In this document: in pieces, positions 1 to 5,549 of the stretch
Layout: every line of letters starts with the position of its first letter
Numbering within the stretch: position 1 is the first letter of the stretch
NCBI GenBank assembly: GCA_903879465.1
Contig: CAIRLQ010000251.1
Span: 1-5,555 of the forward strand
DNA from: an uncultured Opitutia bacterium
GTDB taxonomy: Bacteria > Verrucomicrobiota > Verrucomicrobiia > Opitutales > UBA953
Reading direction: 5' to 3'
Length of the DNA: 5,555 nucleotides
Notes under the pieces: generated by a model
What the model saw: only the letters and a program-made list of their open reading frames with translations
What the model was told of the DNA's origin: nothing
Database searches by the model: none
Made by a program: the position numbers and the translations under genes

Positions 1-488
1 CAGCTCTTGACGCCAGCGGAGACGGTGAGCTTCTCGACGTCGACGGTGACCTCAACGTTCGGATTGGCGCGCACAAAGGCGTCGCACTCGGCGAGGTCTT
101 CCTTGGAAAGGGTCAGGCAAGGCACCCCGAGGGTGGTAGAGTTACCGAAGAAGATCTCAGCGAAGCTACCGCCCACGAAGGCCGTAAAACCGAAGCGCCA
201 AAGCGACTGCGGGGCGTGCTCGCGCGAACGTCCGCAACCGAAGTTGAAGCCGACGACCATCACGCCCTGCTTCGCTGCGGCGATGCGTCCAGCTTGGGCC
301 GAATTCATCGGATGCGGGCGTTCCTTGCCATCAGGGCCGGTGCGTTCGTCGCGGAAGGCGTGTTCGCCGAGACCATCAAAAGTCACGCAGCGGAGGACGC
401 GCGCAGGAATGATGCGGTCGGTGTCGATATCATCGCCGGGGACGGCGAGGGCGAGGGCTTTGACCTGGGTGATTTTAGCGAGGGACAT
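1..488 (-). CDS. leuD: 3-isopropylmalate dehydratase small subunit LeuD (3' end cut off by window edge)
   Basis: Small subunit of isopropylmalate isomerase, which with LeuC interconverts 2- and 3-isopropylmalate in cytoplasmic leucine synthesis. Seen: 162 codons before the left edge, starting MSLAKITQVKALALAVPGDD. GDDIDTDRIIPAR (residues 18-30) is the small-subunit N-terminal signature. GFNFGCGRSREHAP (80-93) is the swivelling-domain active-site loop, followed by SFAEIFFGNSTTLGVPC (108-124). The length suits the short LeuD type (roughly 165-200 aa), so probably only a few to some tens of codons are missing. The ATG at 488 lies 12 bases after the stop of the preceding small ORF, with TTTTTAACCGCC in front and no Shine-Dalgarno, so coupled translation is likely. 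Oddity: the loop is normally GCGSSREH, and Arg87 replaces the first Ser. A paralogous dehydratase small subunit (homoaconitase or dimethylmalate type) is possible, but the leuC neighbour makes LeuD most likely. Confidence 0.93.
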   Translation of the reverse strand, partial: MSLAKITQVKALALAVPGDDIDTDRIIPARVLRCVTFDGLGEHAFRDERTGPDGKERPHPMNSAQAGRIAAAKQGVMVVGFNFGCGRSREHAPQSLWRFGFTAFVGGSFAEIFFGNSTTLGVPCLTLSKEDLAECDAFVRANPNVEVTVDVEKLTVSAGVKS

Positions 489-500
489 GGCGGTTAAAAA

Positions 501-791
501 TTAGGCGGCGGCGGTACGGCGGATGACGCAGACGGGCATGGCGAGGGCAGCCGCCAGCGAAGCGAGCCGTTCTTCGGCAACCGAAGCGGCAATTGTCTGA
601 TCGGCAAAGAGGAGCGCATGGCCATCGACAACCCACGGCAGGGTCACGGTGCAAACGGGCTTACCGTCGTAATGGGCATCGACGCGGACGTCATGCTGAC
701 AGGCAACTCCTTCGACCGAGCAGGCGGCGGCGACGTCATCGCCTTGGGCGATACGTTCGAGCACGCGGTCGACTGGTGCGGAGGCGGACAT
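501..791 (-). CDS. Unrecognised 96-residue protein encoded between leuC and leuD
   Basis: I do not recognise this protein and assign no function. The frame looks coding. Its ATG shares one base with the leuC stop (TGATG), it fills the leuC-leuD gap almost exactly, and it ends in TAA 12 bases before leuD. Its codons favour G/C at third positions, as in its neighbours (many GCC, GTC, GAC and CTC). The protein is Ala/Val-rich with no signal peptide or obvious membrane segment. There are four cysteines (24, 31, 47, 88). The N-terminal part (1-30) looks helical, residues about 33-62 alternate like beta strands (VRVDAHYDGKPVCTVTLPWV), and 65-84 is an Ala/Leu-rich helix before a short tail, PVCVIRRTAAA. 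Its position implies co-translation with both isomerase subunits. An assembly, iron-sulfur or regulatory role is only speculation; the spaced cysteines do not form a standard cluster motif. Confidence 0.72.
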   Translation of the reverse strand: MSASAPVDRVLERIAQGDDVAAACSVEGVACQHDVRVDAHYDGKPVCTVTLPWVVDGHALLFADQTIAASVAEERLASLAAALAMPVCVIRRTAAA

Positions 792-2197
792 CAGACCTTG
801 AATACTTCGCGAGCGTCGGTCACCTGGCCGGTGATGGCAGCGGCGGCGACCATCAGCGGGCTCATGAGCACCGTGCGGCCAGTCTGGGAGCCCTGACGGC
901 CTTTGAAGTTACGATTCGAAGAACTGGCACAGAGCTGGTCGCCGACGAGCTTATCGGGATTCATCGCGAGGCACATCGAGCAACCTGCACCGCGCCATTC
1001 GAAGCCGGCTTCGATATAGATTTTATCAAGACCCTCGTGGACGGCCTGAATGGCGGTCAACTGCGAGCCTGGAACCACGATTGCCTTGACGGTCGGGCTG
1101 ACCTTGCGCCCCTTGAGATATTTAGCGACCTCGCGGAGGTCGGAGATGCGGCCGTTGGTGCAGGAGCCAAGGAAACAAACATCGACCTTGGTTCCTTTGA
1201 TCGGAGTGTTCGGCGCCAGCTTCATGTGGGCGTAGGCGTCTTCGGCGGTCTGGCGGTCGGCGGCGTTGAGGGTCTCGAGCGCCGGCATCTTCTCGTCGAT
1301 GAAGACGGCCTGACCCGGGGTGATTCCCCATGTTACGGTGGGCCTGATGTCCTCAGCCTTGAAGACTTTGACATCGTCATACTGACAGCCGGCATCGGAA
1401 GCAAAGGAAGCCCAGCGGACCACGGCGGCATCCCAGTCGGCGGACTTCGGGGCAAAGGGCTTGCCCTTGATGTAGTCGAAAGTCTTCTGGTCCGGATTGA
1501 CGTAACCACAGCGGGCACCGCCTTCGATGGACATGTTACAAACGGTCATACGCTCCTCGAGGGAGAAGCCGTCGAAAGTCGAGCCAGCGTATTCATAAGC
1601 GTAACCGATACCGCCGTTGACTCCAAGGACGCGGATGATGTGCAGGATGACGTCCTTGGCGTAAACGCCCGGGGCAAGTTTGCCGTTCACCTCGATGCGT
1701 CTGACCTTGAGAGGACTGAGTGCGAGGGTCTGGGTGGCCAGCACGTCACGGACCTGGGTGGTGCCGATGCCGAAGGCGATTGCGCCGAACGCACCGTGGG
1801 TGGCGGTATGGGAATCGCCACAGGCAATCGTGGTACCAGGCTGAGTGATGCCCTGCTCCGGACCGACCATATGGACGATACCCTGGGTGCCGGTCGTTGT
1901 GTCGAAGAAGCGGATTCCGTAGTCCTTGGTGTTCTTACGGAGGGCCTCGATCATCTCCTGGGCAATCGGGTCAGAATAGGGCTCCTTCAGCTCATTAGTC
2001 GGGACGATGTGGTCCACCGTGGCAAAGGTCCGCTGGGGATACTTCACCTTGAGCCCGAGGTCTCGGAGCATCCCGAAGGCCTGAGGGCTCGTCACCTCAT
2101 GAATGAGGTGCGTGCCGATGAATAATTGGGTCTGCCCATTAGGCAACTTGCGCACCGTATGCGCTTCCCAAACTTTCTGGAACAGGGTCTTGGCCAT
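791..2197 (-). CDS. leuC: 3-isopropylmalate dehydratase large subunit LeuC
   Basis: Large, [4Fe-4S]-bearing subunit of isopropylmalate isomerase (aconitase superfamily), acting in the cytoplasm with LeuD in leucine biosynthesis. Seen: 468 aa, matching the usual ~466-470. Family landmarks appear in order: VWEAHTV near the N-terminus, CGDSHTATHGAFGAIAFGIG (126-145), FLGSCTNGR (342-350) with cluster ligand Cys346, and GAGCSMCLAMNPDKL (403-417) with ligands Cys406 and Cys409. SSSNRNFKGRQG (425-436) is the family's substrate-contacting C-terminal loop. All three cluster cysteines are present, so the enzyme should be functional. The start MAKTLFQKVWEAHTV matches the conserved family start; in-frame codons upstream reach a stop with no alternative ATG. 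There is no Shine-Dalgarno in the 19 bases before it (CTTTTACTCAG just upstream of the ATG). It is the first full gene of a leuC-small ORF-leuD operon and may be preceded by a leucine-rich leader ORF. Confidence 0.97.
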   Translation of the reverse strand: MAKTLFQKVWEAHTVRKLPNGQTQLFIGTHLIHEVTSPQAFGMLRDLGLKVKYPQRTFATVDHIVPTNELKEPYSDPIAQEMIEALRKNTKDYGIRFFDTTTGTQGIVHMVGPEQGITQPGTTIACGDSHTATHGAFGAIAFGIGTTQVRDVLATQTLALSPLKVRRIEVNGKLAPGVYAKDVILHIIRVLGVNGGIGYAYEYAGSTFDGFSLEERMTVCNMSIEGGARCGYVNPDQKTFDYIKGKPFAPKSADWDAAVVRWASFASDAGCQYDDVKVFKAEDIRPTVTWGITPGQAVFIDEKMPALETLNAADRQTAEDAYAHMKLAPNTPIKGTKVDVCFLGSCTNGRISDLREVAKYLKGRKVSPTVKAIVVPGSQLTAIQAVHEGLDKIYIEAGFEWRGAGCSMCLAMNPDKLVGDQLCASSSNRNFKGRQGSQTGRTVLMSPLMVAAAAITGQVTDAREVFKV

Positions 2198-2216
2198 CTG
2201 AGTAAAAGGTGAAAGG

Positions 2217-2276
2217 TCAACGTAGTAGCCGATGGGGGCGGGTCAATCCCGCAGGCAGGTTGCGGGTCAGCCTCAT
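2217..2276 (-). CDS. Putative 19-residue leucine-rich leader peptide upstream of leuC
   Basis: A short ORF on the leuC strand reads MRLTRNLPAGLTRPHRLLR and stops at TGA 19 bases before the leuC ATG. Five of 19 residues are Leu (3, 7, 11, 17, 18), the last two as tandem CTA CTA, a minor Leu codon in the genes here; five more are Arg. Known: leu operons of many bacteria are controlled by leader peptides with clustered Leu codons. Inference: this could be a leucine-sensing leader. Against a classical transcription attenuator, the 19 bases between its stop and leuC hold no hairpin with a U tract, so any control would have to act on folding near the leuC start. The leader overlaps the GCGGG/CCCGC repeats. 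A chance ORF in GC-rich DNA cannot be excluded; there is no clear ribosome binding site (CCCTAA precedes the ATG). Confidence 0.35.
   Translation of the reverse strand: MRLTRNLPAGLTRPHRLLR
2238..2269. repeat. GCGGGTCA direct repeats with overlapping GCGGG/CCCGC hairpins
   Basis: GCGGGTCA occurs at 2238-2245 and 2262-2269 (24-base period), and its exact reverse complement TGACCCGC occurs at 2324-2331. CCCGC at 2248-2252 can pair with GCGGG at 2238-2242 (5-base loop) or with GCGGG at 2262-2266 (9-base loop), but not both. In the leuC-strand RNA these blocks lie in the putative leader ORF, where CTG ACC CGC and TTG ACC CGC both encode Leu-Thr-Arg. They could be an operator, an RNA switch or coincidence. 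Confidence 0.45.
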
Positions 2277-2287
2277 TTAGGGATAAA
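2260..2287 (+). promoter_or_regulatory. Weak candidate purU promoter (TTGCGG-16-GATAAA)
   Basis: The -35-like TTGCGG at 2260-2265 and -10-like GATAAA at 2282-2287 each match four of six sigma-70 consensus positions with a 16-base spacer. Transcription would start near 2294, giving a roughly 65-base leader to purU. The -35 box overlaps the second GCGGGTCA copy, so a factor bound there could compete with polymerase. This is pattern matching only. Confidence 0.25.
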
Positions 2288-2358
2288 AACCAGCCTTCAC
2301 CGCCGACCACCATCGCCGTGTCTTGACCCGCTCGCCCCTCCCCTTCCATCCTCCACCC

Positions 2359-3213
2359 ATGGCCCGCACTCTCACCCTCAGCTTCTCCTGCCCAGATACC
2401 CGTGGCATCGTGGCCGAGGTGTCGTCCTTCGTCGCCGGACACAAAGGCTGGATTACGGAAGCCAGCCAGCACACCGAACATGAACTGAAGCGCTTCTTCA
2501 TGCGGGTCGAGATCAACGGCGACTCCCTCGACTTCCCTGCGGATAAGTTCGGTGAACTTTTCTCCCCCGTCGCCAAAAAATTCAGCATGGAGTGGACTCT
2601 CTCTGACTCGACCAAGCCCCGGCGCGTCGTGCTGCTGTGTTCCAAACAGGAGCACTGCCTCTACGACCTGCTCGCCCGGCACGTCGCCCAAGACTTCCCC
2701 TTTGTCGTGCCTTGTGTGATATCCAATCACGAAGACCACCGGAAGATCGTCGAAGCCCACGGCATCCCCTTTCACTACGTCCCCGTCACCCCTGAGACCA
2801 AGCAGGCTGCCTATCGCAAGATGGAGCAGATCTTCCGCCAAGAGAAAGCTGACCTCATCGTACTCGCCCGTTACATGCAGGTGCTTGATGAAGAACTTTG
2901 CCGCAACTTTACTGGCAAAATCATCAACATTCATCATTCCTTCCTGCCCTCTTTCGCCGGTGCAAAACCCTATCATCAGGCCCATCGCCGTGGCGTGAAA
3001 CTCATCGGTGCCACCTGCCATTTCGTCACCCCAGAACTGGATGAAGGCCCCATCGTAGAGCAGGACGTCATCCGCATCGACCATTCCGACACCCCTGAAG
3101 ACATGGCCCATCTGGGTAAAGACATCGAAAAAGTAGTCTTGGCCCGCGGCCTGCGTGCCGTGGTCGAAGACCGCGTCCTCGTCGCCGGTAATAAGACCGT
3201 TATCTTCCGTTAA
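2359..3213 (+). CDS. purU: Formyltetrahydrofolate deformylase PurU
   Basis: Hydrolyses 10-formyltetrahydrofolate to formate and tetrahydrofolate, balancing one-carbon pools and supplying formate for PurT-dependent purine synthesis. Seen: 284 aa (E. coli PurU is 280). An N-terminal ACT domain spans about residues 1-80 (TLTLSFSCPDTRGIVAEVSS). It is followed by a formyltransferase-fold domain: RRVVLLCSKQEHCLYDLL (88-105), LARYMQVL (169-176), and NIHHSFLPSFAGAKPYHQA (190-208) with catalytic-type Asn190 and His192. ELDEGPIVEQD (226-236) carries the conserved Asp228. All three catalytic positions of the family are present. The ATG at 2359 is chosen because MARTLTLSFSCPDTRG starts the ACT domain as in relatives; an in-frame TTG at 2323 would add only a low-complexity Pro-rich 12 residues. 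There is no Shine-Dalgarno. The gene is divergent from leuC and separated from pta by 118 bases, so it is probably its own unit. The ACT domain suggests amino-acid control (Met/Gly in E. coli), which is not shown here. Confidence 0.96.
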   Translation: MARTLTLSFSCPDTRGIVAEVSSFVAGHKGWITEASQHTEHELKRFFMRVEINGDSLDFPADKFGELFSPVAKKFSMEWTLSDSTKPRRVVLLCSKQEHCLYDLLARHVAQDFPFVVPCVISNHEDHRKIVEAHGIPFHYVPVTPETKQAAYRKMEQIFRQEKADLIVLARYMQVLDEELCRNFTGKIINIHHSFLPSFAGAKPYHQAHRRGVKLIGATCHFVTPELDEGPIVEQDVIRIDHSDTPEDMAHLGKDIEKVVLARGLRAVVEDRVLVAGNKTVIFR

Positions 3214-3331
3214 GCCTGCCCATCGGCTAAGTAGCGCTCCGGCAACGGCTCCTGAGGCGTGCCCTTCTGCCTCGCTCTGAAGGCTTATTCAAACTTAATA
3301 CCCGAACCGCCCACAACGGAGTCTTTCGACC
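3214..3331. promoter_or_regulatory. purU-pta intergenic region with candidate pta promoter patch
   Basis: These 118 bases hold no gene. GAGGC (3254-3258) and GCCTC (3269-3273) could form a 5-bp hairpin with a 10-base loop, and TAAGCCT (3211-3217) with AGGCTTA (3281-3287) forms a 7-bp inverted repeat spanning most of the gap. Neither is followed by a T tract, so no intrinsic terminator is called. The AT-rich segment CTTATTCAAACTTAATACCC around 3284-3303 contains a -10-like TAATAC (3296-3301) without a good -35 partner, and is the best place for a pta promoter. Confidence 0.35.
3318..3321 (+). promoter_or_regulatory. Ribosome binding site of pta (GGAG)
   Basis: GGAG lies ten bases before the pta ATG at 3332. 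It is the only clear Shine-Dalgarno in front of any gene fully inside this window, and it supports the chosen pta start. Confidence 0.6.
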
Positions 3332-4387
3332 ATGTCCATCATTTCCCGCCTTTGCGCGCGCCTCCAGAATCACCCGAAGCGTATCGTCTTCCCTGAAGGG
3401 ACCGACGCGCGCGTCATCCAAGCCGCTCGTCAGTTCGTCGTCAAGAAGCTCGGCGTCCCCATCCTCATCGGGGACCGCCAGCGTATCAAGGTCAACGCCG
3501 CCCGCCTCAACATCAGCCTCGACGGCATCCGCATCATCGAACCCGATCGCAGCGACGAATTGAAGAGCTTCACGGAGAAGCTCGACTCCATCCAACGCTA
3601 TGGAAACACGAATCTTCAGGGAAATCCCGCGGAACTTGTTCTTAACCCTAACTACTTCGCCTGCCTGATGGTCGCCACCGCCGGCGCCGACGCCCTGATC
3701 TCTGGTGCGACGACTCACGCCGCCTCCGGCCTGCGCGCCATCCTTCAAGTCATGCCGCGCCAACACGGCGTAGAGACGGTCTCGTCGATGCAAATCCTCG
3801 AGTCCGAAGAAGGTAAGTTCGGCTGCAACGGCGTCCTCTTCCTGGCTGACTGTGGCGTCATCCCCGAGCCCACCGCCGAACAGCTCGCCGATATCGCCGT
3901 GACGACCGCTGGACTCGCCGGACACCTGACCAATACCATCCCCAAGGTGGCGATGCTCGCCTACTCCACCCACGCCGCCAACCCCCGCCTGGCCTCCGTG
4001 AAAAAAGTCCAGACGGCCACCGACCTCGCCCGCCGCAAGGCCCGTGAACTTGGCATCACCTGCGACATCGACGGCGAAATGCAGGCGGACGCGGCGATCA
4101 ATCCTTTCGCCGCCGAGACCAAGGAAGTCACAGGGGCGGTCGCCGGTCGCGCCAGCGTACTGATTTTCCCCGACCTTAACTCGGGCAACATCGCTTCCAA
4201 GATGGCCCAGCATATCGCCGACATCCCCGCCTACGGCCAGATTCTCACCGGACTCGATCGGCCGGCCGCGGAAATTTCCCGTGGAGCCAGCGCCCATGAT
4301 ATCTTCGGCACCGCGGTCATCGTCGCAGCACAGGCCGTCGACAAGACCTACCTCTACCCGAAGCTCAAAGACGGTCCCACCGCCTGA
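3332..4387 (+). CDS. pta: Phosphate acetyltransferase, single-domain (short) type
   Basis: Interconverts acetyl-CoA and acetyl phosphate in the cytoplasm, normally with acetate kinase for acetate overflow or assimilation. Seen: 351 aa covering only the PTA_PTB catalytic domain. Landmarks: KRIVFPEGTDARVIQAA (16-32), ADALISGATTHAASGLRAILQ (119-139) with conserved Arg135, GVLFLADCGVIPEP (167-180), VAMLAYSTHA (206-215), DIDGEMQADAAINP (245-258), VLIFPDLNSGNIASK (276-290), and the active-site segment SRGASAHD (316-323). Ser316, Arg317 and Asp323 match the catalytic Ser-Arg...Asp of the Methanosarcina enzyme. The region before YFACLMV (86-100, SIQRYGNTNLQGNPA) departs from the usual RKHKG-type motif. 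Length favours Pta over the shorter phosphate butyryltransferase, but another acyl-CoA is possible. The next gene starts two bases after the stop and encodes the N-terminal module of long-form Pta, so the two are co-translated. No ackA lies in the window. Confidence 0.92.
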   Translation: MSIISRLCARLQNHPKRIVFPEGTDARVIQAARQFVVKKLGVPILIGDRQRIKVNAARLNISLDGIRIIEPDRSDELKSFTEKLDSIQRYGNTNLQGNPAELVLNPNYFACLMVATAGADALISGATTHAASGLRAILQVMPRQHGVETVSSMQILESEEGKFGCNGVLFLADCGVIPEPTAEQLADIAVTTAGLAGHLTNTIPKVAMLAYSTHAANPRLASVKKVQTATDLARRKARELGITCDIDGEMQADAAINPFAAETKEVTGAVAGRASVLIFPDLNSGNIASKMAQHIADIPAYGQILTGLDRPAAEISRGASAHDIFGTAVIVAAQAVDKTYLYPKLKDGPTA

Positions 4388-4389
4388 AC

Positions 4390-5535
4390 ATGGCCCTTCG
4401 CAAGCGCTTCGCCGAGAATGTCCCCGGGCTGCTATCGCGCCCGATGAACCTCGATACCCGCCGCATCTTCGTGGCGGCGACGCGCATGAACGATGGCAAG
4501 ACCACCACCTGCCTCGGACTCACCGCGGCCCTGCAAGCGATGGGACTGCACGTGGGCTACATCAAACCAATCGCCCAGCGCGTAGTGATGTCGGGCGACG
4601 ATCAGGTCGACGAAGACACCCTCCTCATCGACGGGCTGTTCGATCTAGACATCCCAATCGCTGCGATGTCGCCCGTGGCCATCGGGCCTGACTTCACGAA
4701 GCAGTACCTGGAAAATCCCGACGAGATCGGCCCACAGCTCAAGGACCGTATCTGCCGGGCCTTCGATCGGAGCGCCTACGGCAAGGACATCGTGGTCGTC
4801 GAAGGTTCGGGCCACGCAGGAGTTGGCTCTGTCTTCGGCGCCTCCAATGCTGACAACGCACGTGTCTTGAATTCGAAAGCCATCATCGTCGCCGCCGGCG
4901 GCATCGGCAAACCGATCGACGAAATCGCGCTCAACAAAGCCCTCTTTGATAAGGCCGGCGTGGAAGTGGTCGGGGCCATCCTGAATAAAGTGCTTCCAGA
5001 TAAAATCGATTTCATCCGGGATTTTGCCGGTCGAGGCCTGCGTAAACTCGGCGTCCCCCTGCTCGGCGTCGTTCCACTCCAGGAAACTCTCGTTTACCCC
5101 AATCTCGACCAGGTTGCCTATGAGACCAAGGCACGGTGGATCCACCAACCCGAAGGCCTCCGGCGGGTTCGCCGCGTCGTCATCGGAGCGATGTCGGCAC
5201 GCCGACACGCTGAATACCTGCGCGTCCCGGGCACCCTGGTGATTGTCCCCGGCGACCGCGAAGACCTACTGGAAGCCTTCATCCTCGGCGACGGTGCCAA
5301 ATCGCTCTCGGGTGTCATTTTCTCCAACGGCCTACTCCCCAACGACGACATTGTTCGCCGAATGAAAGATGCTGGCATCTCGCTGGCTGCCGTCGAAGCC
5401 GAGTCCTTTGCAGTAACGGCCCGGATTAATAATATGTCGGTGAAGACGATGCGGCAAGATGCCGACAAGATCCCGATCATCGAGAAGATGATTTCGGAAT
5501 CGGTCGATATCGCCGGCCTGCTCCGCTCGCTCTGA
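4390..5535 (+). CDS. BioD-like P-loop plus DRTGG-domain protein (detached N-terminal module of long-form Pta)
   Basis: Equivalent to the non-catalytic N-terminal part of long Pta enzymes, which in E. coli supports oligomer stability and allosteric response; here it is a free 381-aa protein. Seen: an AAA_26/dethiobiotin-synthetase-like domain from about 24 to 235 with AATRMNDGKTTTCLGL (29-44), KPIAQ (59-63, also in E. coli Pta), VVVEGSGHAGVGSVFGASNA (135-154), IIVAAGGIGKPIDE (165-178) and GAILNKV (195-201). A DRTGG domain follows at about 255-365, with VVIGAMSARRHAEYL (263-277) and the signature area VIVPGDREDLLEAF (284-297). No PTA_PTB domain follows. The Walker A is degenerate: GKT is kept but the first Gly is Thr31. 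The ATG at 4390, two bases after the pta stop, gives a basic 18-residue tail; Met19 at 4444 (MNLDTRRIFVAATR) is an alternative start closer to relatives. Neither has a Shine-Dalgarno. A regulatory or structural partner of Pta is the likeliest role, by inference. Confidence 0.87.
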   Translation: MALRKRFAENVPGLLSRPMNLDTRRIFVAATRMNDGKTTTCLGLTAALQAMGLHVGYIKPIAQRVVMSGDDQVDEDTLLIDGLFDLDIPIAAMSPVAIGPDFTKQYLENPDEIGPQLKDRICRAFDRSAYGKDIVVVEGSGHAGVGSVFGASNADNARVLNSKAIIVAAGGIGKPIDEIALNKALFDKAGVEVVGAILNKVLPDKIDFIRDFAGRGLRKLGVPLLGVVPLQETLVYPNLDQVAYETKARWIHQPEGLRRVRRVVIGAMSARRHAEYLRVPGTLVIVPGDREDLLEAFILGDGAKSLSGVIFSNGLLPNDDIVRRMKDAGISLAAVEAESFAVTARINNMSVKTMRQDADKIPIIEKMISESVDIAGLLRSL

Positions 5536-5549
5536 GCCTCAGACCATCC

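Larger units (their letters stand above)
2198..2358. promoter_or_regulatory. Divergent leuC/purU intergenic control region
   Basis: These 161 bases separate the two divergent start codons and must hold promoters for both directions unless transcription starts farther away. They contain the leader ORF, three GCGGGTCA copies and an AT-rich patch (TTTAGGGATAAAAAC, 2276-2290). On the plus strand TTGCGG (2260-2265) and GATAAA (2282-2287), 16 bases apart, form a mediocre sigma-70-like pair that could serve purU. No convincing -35/-10 pair was found for leuC. The purU-proximal end is a pyrimidine-rich tract (CTCGCCCCTCCCCTTCCATC) without a Shine-Dalgarno. Confidence 0.5.

Noticed and set aside
7..504. 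165-codon open frame on the plus strand opposite leuD
   Set aside because: leuD signatures on the minus strand explain this DNA; the product is a low-complexity Ser/Arg/Pro-rich shadow.
593..2125. 510-codon open frame on the plus strand opposite leuC
   Set aside because: leuC on the other strand is unmistakable, with all three cluster cysteines. The antisense product is Gly/Arg/Asp-rich without recognisable motifs, a typical GC-rich shadow frame.
2216..2246. TTGACC boxes on the minus strand as -35 elements for leuC
   Set aside because: Neither TTGACC copy has a TATAAT-like hexamer at a 16-18 base spacing, and the closer one lies too near the leuC start codon.
2323..2358. TTG-initiated 12-residue N-terminal extension of purU
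   Set aside because: It adds a Pro-rich stretch not expected in PurU, and the ATG at 2359 starts exactly at the ACT domain and gives a normal length.
2092..3111. 339-codon open frame on the minus strand across purU and into leuC
   Set aside because: It is antisense to purU, whose ACT and catalytic motifs are clear, and it runs out of frame through the start of leuC.
3211..3287. Possible intrinsic terminator after purU
   Set aside because: The inverted repeats (7 bp widely spaced, 5 bp with a 10-base loop) are short and lack a following T tract; repeats of this size are expected by chance in a gap of this length.
3227..4297. 356-codon open frame on the minus strand opposite pta
   Set aside because: Gly/Val/Asp-rich shadow of pta with no family features.
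4645..5208. 187-codon open frame on the minus strand opposite the DRTGG-protein gene
   Set aside because: Antisense to a well-supported gene; no recognisable motif.
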